The notes under the pieces: model-generated | The model's database searches: none | Told to the model about the DNA's origin: nothing | Seen by the model: the letters and a program-made list of their open reading frames with translations, nothing else | Source of the DNA: Frankiaceae bacterium | GTDB lineage: Bacteria; Actinomycetota; Actinomycetes; JAVEEB01 | NCBI GenBank assembly: GCA_030840665.1 | Contig: JAVEEB010000019.1 | Coordinates: forward strand, 1-5,658 | Direction of reading: 5' to 3' | DNA: 5,658 nucleotides | Shown here: piece by piece, positions 1 to 4,486 of the stretch | Position numbering within the stretch: the first letter of the stretch is position 1 | How the letters are laid out: the number at the start of each line of letters is the position of its first letter | Program-made: the position numbers and the translations under genes

Positions 1-721
1 AATGACTGAACTCGTTCCACGAGCCCTGGAAGCTCAGGATGGTCAACGTGATGAGGGCCGGTCGCGCCATCGGAAGGATGACGGACCAGAAAGTGCGGAA
101 GGCGCCGGCGCCGTCGATCCGGGCCGCCTCCTCTATCGAGACGGGAATGGTGTCGAAGAACTGCTTCATGATGAAGACGCCGGCCGCGTCGATGAGCAGC
201 GGGAGAATCATGGCGCTGTACGTGTCGTAGATCCCCAGCTGCCGGACGATCAGGAACTTCGGGATCAACAGGGCCACCCCGGGCACGGCCATGACCGCGA
301 GCACCGCGTTGAACAGGAATCCCCGGCCCCGAAACTTCAGCCGGGACAGGGCATAACCGGCAAGGCTGTCGAAGAAGACGCGGGACACGGTCACGACGAT
401 CGTGACGAACAGGGAGTTGCCGAGCCACCGCAGGATCGGCACGGGTGAGTCGCTACTGAACCCCAGGATGCGCTTCCAGGCCGTCAGGTCGAAGGGGTGC
501 GGGATCGACAGCGGGCTCGCGGCCGCCTGCGGATCATCCTTGAACGACGCCAGGATCTCGATGAAGAAGGGATACAGGTAGAACACGGCGAAGAGCACGA
601 GGACCACATAGGCCGCGATCCGTTTCGGGCTCCAACCGGACCGGCGTCGCCGAGCCGTCCGCGTGCGCGCGACGGGCGCGACCTCCGCCGCGGTCGCCGC
701 GCCCACCGAGGTGCTGGCCAT
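1..721 (-). CDS. Carbohydrate ABC transporter permease, MalG-type (3' end cut by window)
   Basis: Inner-membrane subunit of a CUT1-type sugar ABC importer; it should pair with the MalF-type permease encoded just upstream. Reading the minus strand from the ATG at 721-719 gives 240 residues, open to the window edge. A basic cytoplasmic N-terminus (about residues 18-34, Arg-rich) precedes a first membrane helix (about 35-60). Further hydrophobic segments lie at about 100-122, 136-158, 167-188 and from 219 on. The permease EAA loop is clear at about 197-220 (EEAARIDGAGAFRTFWSVIL, then PMARP), the site that docks the ATPase. The typical WNEF motif (235-238) follows. MalG-type proteins are usually about 270-300 residues, so some 40-60 are missing. 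The start shares one base with the stop of the upstream permease gene (TGATG), and GAGGA at 728-732 sits 6 nt before it, which suggests translational coupling. The family is secure; the substrate is unknown. Confidence 0.93.
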   Translation of the reverse strand, partial: MASTSVGAATAAEVAPVARTRTARRRRSGWSPKRIAAYVVLVLFAVFYLYPFFIEILASFKDDPQAAASPLSIPHPFDLTAWKRILGFSSDSPVPILRWLGNSLFVTIVVTVSRVFFDSLAGYALSRLKFRGRGFLFNAVLAVMAVPGVALLIPKFLIVRQLGIYDTYSAMILPLLIDAAGVFIMKQFFDTIPVSIEEAARIDGAGAFRTFWSVILPMARPALITLTILSFQGSWNEFSH

Positions 722-1842
722 CACTTGTCCTCAGCGCGCGTCGGGGCCATCACGGCCAGCTCGGGCCCGCGCTGGTCAGGTGGGGCGCTCGCGACGAGCC
801 GGCGGGACCGGCGTGGCACGCGGTCCTCACGCATGAGCCGCCGCTGGATGGCGGTGAGCACGACAATGATGAGGAACACGATGAACGCCATGGCCGCACC
901 CGATCCGTACTTCAGGGATGTGAAACTCTGGCTGTACGACAGGAATGCCGGCGTCATCGTCGTGTTTGCCGGCGCCCCCTTGCCCATCACATAGATCTGG
1001 TCGAACACCTGCCACGTGCCGATGACGCCGAGCGTGACGACGAGAAAAATGACCGGGCGGAGCATCGGGATGGTGACGAGCCGCAGCTTCTGCCAGCGCG
1101 TGACCCCGTCGAGCGAAGCCGCCTCGTCCACCTCCACCGGCAGGTCCTGCAGCGCCGCCAGGAACAGCAACATGAACGTGCCCGTCGTCGTCCAGACGGC
1201 AAGGAAGATGATGACGCACATCGCCACGGACGGGCCGGACAGCCAGTCCCACAAGGTCCTGCCGAAGATGTCCGTCTGCCCCCAGCCCGGGCTGTCATGC
1301 ATCCCGAACCAGCCGAACACCAGGTGCAGCAGCCCCCGGGAATCACTGAACCACTGCGGTCCGGTGATACCGACCTTGGCGAGCAGTCCGTTGACCGCGC
1401 CGGTGTTGGAGAAGAGAAAGAGAAAGACGGTCGAGATCGCGATCGAGCTGGTGACCGACGGAAAGTAGAAGGCGGTACGGAAGAATCCTTTGCCCTTCAG
1501 CAGCTTCTGGTTGACGACGAGCGCAAGGAGAAGTGCCGTGGCGGTCTGCAGGGGCACCACGAGAAGCACGTAGTAGAACGTGTTGCCTATCGACTGCATG
1601 AAGTTGCGCCGTGTCAGGCCTTCAGTGGTGAACAGCGACGTGAAGTTCTTCGCGCCGACGAACTGCGCGTGGCCACCGGTGAACGGCGAGCCGTTGCCGT
1701 TCCAGTTGGTCATGCTGACGTACAGCGCCATCAGGACGGGGACGAAGAGAAACAGGCCCAGAATGAGAATCATCGGCGCGGTGAATATCCATCCCGCCAC
1801 GCCGTCCCGGCCGTGGATGTTGCGGCGTTTCTTCTTCGCCAT
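721..1842 (-). CDS. Carbohydrate ABC transporter permease, MalF-type
   Basis: Membrane subunit of a CUT1-type sugar importer, 373 residues, complete. Six hydrophobic helices are visible at about 16-43, 87-110, 122-145, 206-231, 262-284 and 313-333. The cytoplasmic EAA loop at 239-263 (DEAASLDGVTRWQKLRLVTI, then PMLRP) is the docking site for the ATPase. The basic N-terminus (MAKKKRR) fits a cytoplasmic N-end. Two parts make it longer than the usual roughly 300 residues. One is an enlarged segment between helices 3 and 4 (about 165-203, rich in Trp, Gly and Phe), probably extracellular. The other is a charged 40-residue C-terminal tail (334-373). I believe similar enlarged loops occur in some actinobacterial permeases, so this may be a subfamily trait rather than a local change. 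AGGGGAG at 1848-1854 supports the ATG. The stop overlaps the next permease start by one base. Family assignment is firm; the substrate cannot be read from the sequence. Confidence 0.95.
   Translation of the reverse strand: MAKKKRRNIHGRDGVAGWIFTAPMILILGLFLFVPVLMALYVSMTNWNGNGSPFTGGHAQFVGAKNFTSLFTTEGLTRRNFMQSIGNTFYYVLLVVPLQTATALLLALVVNQKLLKGKGFFRTAFYFPSVTSSIAISTVFLFLFSNTGAVNGLLAKVGITGPQWFSDSRGLLHLVFGWFGMHDSPGWGQTDIFGRTLWDWLSGPSVAMCVIIFLAVWTTTGTFMLLFLAALQDLPVEVDEAASLDGVTRWQKLRLVTIPMLRPVIFLVVTLGVIGTWQVFDQIYVMGKGAPANTTMTPAFLSYSQSFTSLKYGSGAAMAFIVFLIIVVLTAIQRRLMREDRVPRRSRRLVASAPPDQRGPELAVMAPTRAEDK
728..732 (-). promoter_or_regulatory. Ribosome binding site of the MalG-type gene
   Basis: The minus strand reads GAGGA here, 6 nt before the ATG at 721-719. 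It lies inside the last codons of the upstream permease gene. Together with the TGATG stop/start overlap it supports this start and coupled translation of the two permeases. Confidence 0.6.
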
Positions 1843-1847
1843 CGGAT

Positions 1848-1854
1848 CTCCCCT
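1848..1854 (-). promoter_or_regulatory. Ribosome binding site of the MalF-type gene
   Basis: The minus strand reads AGGGGAG, with 5 nt between it and the ATG at 1842-1840. It lies 30 nt downstream of the intergenic stem-loop and outside it, so the hairpin does not hide it. Confidence 0.6.
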
Positions 1855-1884
1855 GCGTGGCGCACTGGGCGGGCCCTTGGTGGT

Positions 1885-1915
1885 GGGGCACGCCGCCGGG
1901 CGGGCGGCGTGCCCC
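1885..1915 (-). other. Intergenic stem-loop between binding-protein and permease genes
   Basis: The arms GGGGCACGCCGCC (1885-1897) and GGCGGCGTGCCCC (1903-1915) are perfect inverted complements: a 13-bp GC-rich stem with a 5-nt loop. It begins 19 nt after the stop codon of the binding-protein gene. On the minus-strand transcript the stem is followed by ACCACCAAGGG rather than a U-run, so it is not a standard Rho-independent terminator. In sugar-importer operons such as malE-malF, a structure after the binding-protein gene protects its mRNA end and lets the lipoprotein be made in excess over the permeases. That role is inferred here from position and structure. Partial termination is an alternative. 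Confidence 0.75.
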
Positions 1916-1934
1916 GTCAGTCAATCCGTAGTGC

Positions 1935-3266
1935 TCAGCCGCCAGCGAGGGCCGCGTCGCCGTCCTTCTGCAGTTGCACGAGCATCGCCTTCGGGTCCCC
2001 GCCCTTGCCGAGGGTCGCGAGCTTGGAGTTGAAGGCTGCCATCACGGGGTCGAAGCCGGCCAGGTTGACCGGGCCCTGCCCGTACGCCCCGCCCTTCGCG
2101 AACGCGGCGTCCTTGGGGTAGAGCGTCGCGAACTTGGCGGCGCCCGCTGTGGTCGACGGCATCACGCCGAAAGCCTTCGTGAACGCGAGCTGCTGGTCAA
2201 GGCTGGTGAGGAACTTGACGAGGTCGACGGCCTGCGCCTGGTTCGGGCTCTTGGCCGCGATTCCCCAGCAATTGCTGAAGAGCAGCGTCCCCTTGCCCTT
2301 CGGGCCGGCCGGAAGTTCGACCACCTTGGCGTTGATCTTCGGGTAGTCCTTGGTGAGCGCACCCCGGATCCAGTTGCCCTCGATCGTCATCGCGCCGATG
2401 CCCTTACCGAACGCCTCACCACCCCAACCCGCGGCCGGGCTGGTGTCGGTGTTGAACTTCAGCGTCCCGGCTTTCATCATCTTCTGGACCTCCTGGAGGC
2501 CCGCCAGATTCTCGGGGGTGTCGGCCGTCACCTTCGTGCCGTCCGCGGACACCACCCAACCGCCGGCCTGCTTCATGAAGGCTCCGGAACGGTTGATGTC
2601 GTTGCCGATCACGAGCCCGGTCACGGACCCGGACGTCAGCTTCTTCGCCACTGTTTCCAACCCGGCCCAGTCGGTCGGGATGTCAGCGTCGGTCAGGCCC
2701 GCCTTGGTCCAGAGGTCCTGATTGATGATGAGCGCGAGCGTGGAGTAGTCCTTGGGCGCGCACTGCAGCTTGCCTCCGCTGGTGAACGCCTGCACGAGGT
2801 TGGGAAGAAAGTCGCCCGCGTTGATCTGGTCGCCGTAAGCGAAGAGGTCGCCGGCCTTCGCGAAGTCGCCGATGCGCGAGGCGTCCGTGTAGAACACGTC
2901 CGGCGGGGTGCCGCCGGCGAATCCCTGACCGAGCTGCTGACCCAGGTCGGCCGCCGCGATCACTTCGACCGTGCTGCCCGTCTTCGCCGACCACGCCGCC
3001 GTTGCCGCCTTGACGGCGTCGGTCTCGGCGGCTCCCGAACTGCCGATCATCACCTGCAGTTTCACCTTGGGCAGCGGCGTGGACGTGTCCGAAGCCGATG
3101 ACGACGACGACGACGTTGCTCCCGTCGAGTCGGTGGCGGAACTCTGAGATGCGCCCGCCGTAGCACTGGAGGAACTCCCCCCGCTGCAGCCCGAGAGCGC
3201 CAGTGCGCCGGCCGCGCAGACGGCGATTGCCGTCTTGCCCCGCGATCGATTCCATCGTGACGTCAT
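1935..3266 (-). CDS. Extracellular carbohydrate-binding lipoprotein of ABC importer (family 1 SBP)
   Basis: Substrate-capture protein of the importer, 443 residues, complete, anchored on the outer face of the membrane. Residues 1-27 form a lipoprotein signal: basic n-region (MTSRWNRSRGK), hydrophobic core, and lipobox LSGC with the lipidated Cys at 27. Residues 28-63 are a Ser/Thr/Ala/Gly linker including six consecutive Ser. The mature domain starts near 66 (KVKLQVMIG) and shows family-1 solute-binding features: a PPDVFYTD segment at about 121-128, a LIINQDLWTKAGL segment at 179-191, a GIGAMTIEGNWI segment at 289-300, and a WGIAAKSPNQAQAVDLVKFL stretch at 334-353 followed by GVMPS. The length is normal for CUT1 binding proteins. 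The ATG is supported by AGGAGG at 3274-3279. It lies 54 nt after the repressor gene and 92 nt before the permeases. The ligand is probably an oligosaccharide or glycoside; which one cannot be read from the sequence. Confidence 0.95.
   Translation of the reverse strand: MTSRWNRSRGKTAIAVCAAGALALSGCSGGSSSSATAGASQSSATDSTGATSSSSSSASDTSTPLPKVKLQVMIGSSGAAETDAVKAATAAWSAKTGSTVEVIAAADLGQQLGQGFAGGTPPDVFYTDASRIGDFAKAGDLFAYGDQINAGDFLPNLVQAFTSGGKLQCAPKDYSTLALIINQDLWTKAGLTDADIPTDWAGLETVAKKLTSGSVTGLVIGNDINRSGAFMKQAGGWVVSADGTKVTADTPENLAGLQEVQKMMKAGTLKFNTDTSPAAGWGGEAFGKGIGAMTIEGNWIRGALTKDYPKINAKVVELPAGPKGKGTLLFSNCWGIAAKSPNQAQAVDLVKFLTSLDQQLAFTKAFGVMPSTTAGAAKFATLYPKDAAFAKGGAYGQGPVNLAGFDPVMAAFNSKLATLGKGGDPKAMLVQLQKDGDAALAGG
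3100..3114. repeat. (GAC)5 trinucleotide run in the lipoprotein linker
   Basis: Five tandem GAC units on the plus strand encode part of the six-Ser stretch (residues 52-57) in the linker just after the lipid anchor. The run is short, and a flexible Ser-rich linker is common in such lipoproteins. Slippage in multiples of three would change only linker length. Confidence 0.6.
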
Positions 3267-3273
3267 TGTGCTG

Positions 3274-3279
3274 CCTCCT
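3274..3279 (-). promoter_or_regulatory. Ribosome binding site of the binding-protein gene
   Basis: The minus strand reads a consensus AGGAGG, 7 nt before the ATG at 3266-3264. This is the strongest Shine-Dalgarno site in the window, in line with a binding protein needed in excess over its permeases. Confidence 0.75.
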
Positions 3280-3320
3280 GGATTATGTGAACGGGGGAAG
3301 GATTTCGGATGCGATGCCAG

Positions 3321-4337
3321 TCACCGTTTCCTCGATTTCCGGGTGGAGCTGGCGCGTTGAACGACGATTGGTTGCAGGACCTGACCGCCGGGAGCGGGTG
3401 ATCCGTGCCTGCCGTGATGGGCAATGAGATCGAGCATCGAGTCGGCGATGTCCGCCAACGGTTGGCGAAGGCTCGTGATGGCGAACGACTCGGCGACGTC
3501 CGTGTCGTCGAACCCGACGAGACCGACGTCGGACCCGACGGCGATCCCCAGGTCCCGCAACGCGGTCCAGGCGCCGAGGGCCAGCGTGTCCGAGGCGCAG
3601 ATGAGCGCCCCTCCCCCTCTGAGCGATTCGAGCAGCGGGGCGGCCGCGGCGGCGGCCGCGTGAACGTCCTGCGGAGACGAGGCTTGCAGGCCCGCATCGA
3701 AAGCGGCGGATTCCCCCGCCGCGGCCAGCCAGCCGGCGCGGCGGTCATCGCCGACGGGGGAACCTTCAGGCCAGCCGAGGAATCCGACCCGGTCGTAGCC
3801 CTGGGCGAACAGGTGGCGCACCCCGGCACCAACACCGGAAAAACCGTCGACATCCACCCACGAGGTGAACGATGGGTCGTCCCACACCCGCCCGAAGGAC
3901 ACGAACGGCACGCCGTTTGCGAGCAGCCAACCGGGCCGTGGGTCGGCGTGACGAGTGCTGGTGAGAACGAACCCGTCCACCATCTGCACGGCCAGCAGGT
4001 GCTCGTACTCAGCGATCGGGTCTTCGTGTGAATCCACCGCGAACGTCACGATGTGGAAGTCATGTCGGCGGGCCGAAACAGTCAGCTCCACCAGGAACGC
4101 ATCGAGAATGTTGCCGAGGCGGCGTTCACCGACCGCGTTGACCTGGAAGCCCAGGGCGTCCGCCTTACGCCGCCGCAGCGATTGCGCGGCCCGGTTCGGC
4201 TTGAAGCCCAACCGCTCGATCTCACGGGCCACCAACGCAAGCGTCTGCGGGGCGACGCGGTGCGGATTGTTGATCACGTTGCTGACTGTCTGGCGAGACA
4301 CCCCGGCAGCGAGTGCGACGTCCACGAGGGTGGCCAA
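3321..4337 (-). CDS. LacI-family transcriptional regulator
   Basis: Cytoplasmic DNA-binding repressor, 338 residues, complete. The N-terminal helix-turn-helix is residues 3-24 (TLVDVALAAGVSRQTVSNVI). By alignment with E. coli LacI, residues Arg15, Gln16 and Asn20 stand where Tyr17, Gln18 and Arg22 read the operator. The hinge helix (about 48-56, NRAAQSLRR) keeps Leu54 at the place of LacI Leu56, which wedges into a central CG step. Residues about 61-330 form the periplasmic-binding-protein-like effector domain, with DGFVLTSTR at 121-129, a GYDRVGFLG segment at 180-188, CASDTLALG at 247-255 and VGLVGFDDTD at 271-280. The start is TTG: no ATG or GTG lies in frame between it and the upstream in-frame TGA, and AAGGGAG at 4347-4353 is 9 nt before it. 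Its place at the head of the importer genes suggests local and self-regulation. The inducer is unknown; a sugar or sugar phosphate is typical. It carries a seven-Ala run at 227-233. Confidence 0.95.
   Translation of the reverse strand: MATLVDVALAAGVSRQTVSNVINNPHRVAPQTLALVAREIERLGFKPNRAAQSLRRRKADALGFQVNAVGERRLGNILDAFLVELTVSARRHDFHIVTFAVDSHEDPIAEYEHLLAVQMVDGFVLTSTRHADPRPGWLLANGVPFVSFGRVWDDPSFTSWVDVDGFSGVGAGVRHLFAQGYDRVGFLGWPEGSPVGDDRRAGWLAAAGESAAFDAGLQASSPQDVHAAAAAAAPLLESLRGGGALICASDTLALGAWTALRDLGIAVGSDVGLVGFDDTDVAESFAITSLRQPLADIADSMLDLIAHHGRHGSPAPGGQVLQPIVVQRASSTRKSRKR
3639..3659 (-). repeat. GC-only poly-alanine tract with two NotI-type octamers
   Basis: Seven consecutive Ala codons (residues 227-233 of the repressor) use only GCC and GCG. 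Two copies of the palindrome GCGGCCGC, at 3640-3647 and 3652-3659, lie 12 nt apart. The tract falls in a helix of the effector domain. It looks like ordinary GC-driven low complexity in a surface helix. Confidence 0.55.
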
Positions 4338-4346
4338 CTCCGCACT

Positions 4347-4353
4347 CTCCCTT
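4347..4353 (-). promoter_or_regulatory. Ribosome binding site deciding the TTG start of the repressor
   Basis: The minus strand reads AAGGGAG, 9 nt before the TTG at 4337-4335. The reading frame has TGA nine codons upstream of the TTG and no ATG or GTG between, so this site plus TTG is the only start that keeps the whole helix-turn-helix. Confidence 0.6.
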
Positions 4354-4380
4354 CCTGGATGTCACCACTTGTGCGAACCG

Positions 4381-4396
4381 ATTTGATCGTTCATAT
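4381..4396. promoter_or_regulatory. Candidate LacI-type operator palindrome
   Basis: ATTTGATCGTTCATAT is an imperfect palindrome centred on a CG step: six of eight positions in each half are complementary (core TGAnCGnTCA). LacI-family operators usually have this form, 14-20 bp with a central CG into which the hinge-helix leucines insert; the adjacent repressor keeps that leucine. The site would fall just downstream of the start point predicted from the minus-strand promoter at 4411-4440, and it overlaps the weak plus-strand -10 candidate. A repressor bound here could therefore block both directions. The site was picked by eye from one sequence. Confidence 0.45.
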
Positions 4397-4410
4397 TCCA
4401 ATACAGCAAG

Positions 4411-4440
4411 ATGATTGGCTTACGGAGTGCGAGCTGTCAA
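4411..4440 (-). promoter_or_regulatory. Candidate promoter of the repressor-importer operon
   Basis: The minus strand reads a perfect -35 box TTGACA (plus 4435-4440). After an 18-nt spacer comes AATCAT (plus 4411-4416), or CAATCA with 17 nt. The -10 match is only moderate. Transcription would begin near 4404, about 67 nt before the TTG start, with the candidate operator immediately downstream. Confidence 0.35.
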
Positions 4441-4470
4441 CAGTCGTATGCCGGATCGTTATCAGAACCG

Positions 4471-4477
4471 AGAGGGG
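4471..4477 (+). promoter_or_regulatory. Ribosome binding site of the debranching-type gene
   Basis: AGAGGGG lies 9 nt before the ATG at 4487. It favours that start over the in-frame ATG at 4448, which lacks a good site at proper distance (the nearest purine-rich stretch, ACGGAG, ends about 21 nt before it). Confidence 0.5.
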
Positions 4478-4486
4478 TGCACTCCT

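Larger units (their letters stand above)
4338..4486. promoter_or_regulatory. Divergent promoter region between repressor and debranching-type gene
   Basis: This 149-nt non-coding stretch separates two divergent genes and is visibly more AT-rich in its middle (about 4381-4420) than the coding sequence around it, as expected for promoters. It should hold the start signals for the importer operon (minus) and the debranching-type gene (plus). A candidate minus promoter (4411-4440) and a candidate operator (4381-4396) are listed separately. For the plus strand the best pair I see is TTGTGC (4369-4374), a 17-nt spacer and CATATT (4392-4397); this is a weak match. Two 7-mers, GAACCGA (4375, 4465) and GATCGTT (4385, 4454), each occur twice. 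Confidence 0.7.

Noticed and set aside
1885..1915. Rho-independent terminator
   Set aside because: No T-tract follows on the minus strand, and the permease genes downstream need the same transcript. It is kept as a stem-loop of another role.
1974..3101. Long plus-strand open frame (375 codons) opposite the binding-protein gene, and similar ones at 1297-2121, 2-448 and 3405-4031
   Set aside because: These are antisense shadows typical of GC-rich codon use. Their translations are Arg/Gly/His-rich without recognisable domains, while the minus-strand frames match known families throughout.
3282..3287. CATAAT on the minus strand as a -10 box for the binding-protein gene
   Set aside because: A start about 7 nt downstream would fall inside the AGGAGG ribosome site, and no -35 match lies 16-18 nt upstream.
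3285..3293. ATGTGAACG ahead of the binding-protein gene, resembling one half of the candidate operator (ATATGAACG on the minus strand of 4381-4396)
   Set aside because: The opposite half is GGGGGAA and shows no symmetry, so it is a lone half-site at best.
4398..4418. Inverted repeat CCAAT-N11-ATTGG in the divergent region
   Set aside because: Only 5 bp per arm with a long spacer and no central CG; easily due to chance and poorly suited to a LacI-type repressor.
4434..4443. Short palindrome CTGT-CA-ACAG
   Set aside because: Four-base arms only, with no further symmetry outward. It overlaps the candidate -35 box, which explains the sequence better.
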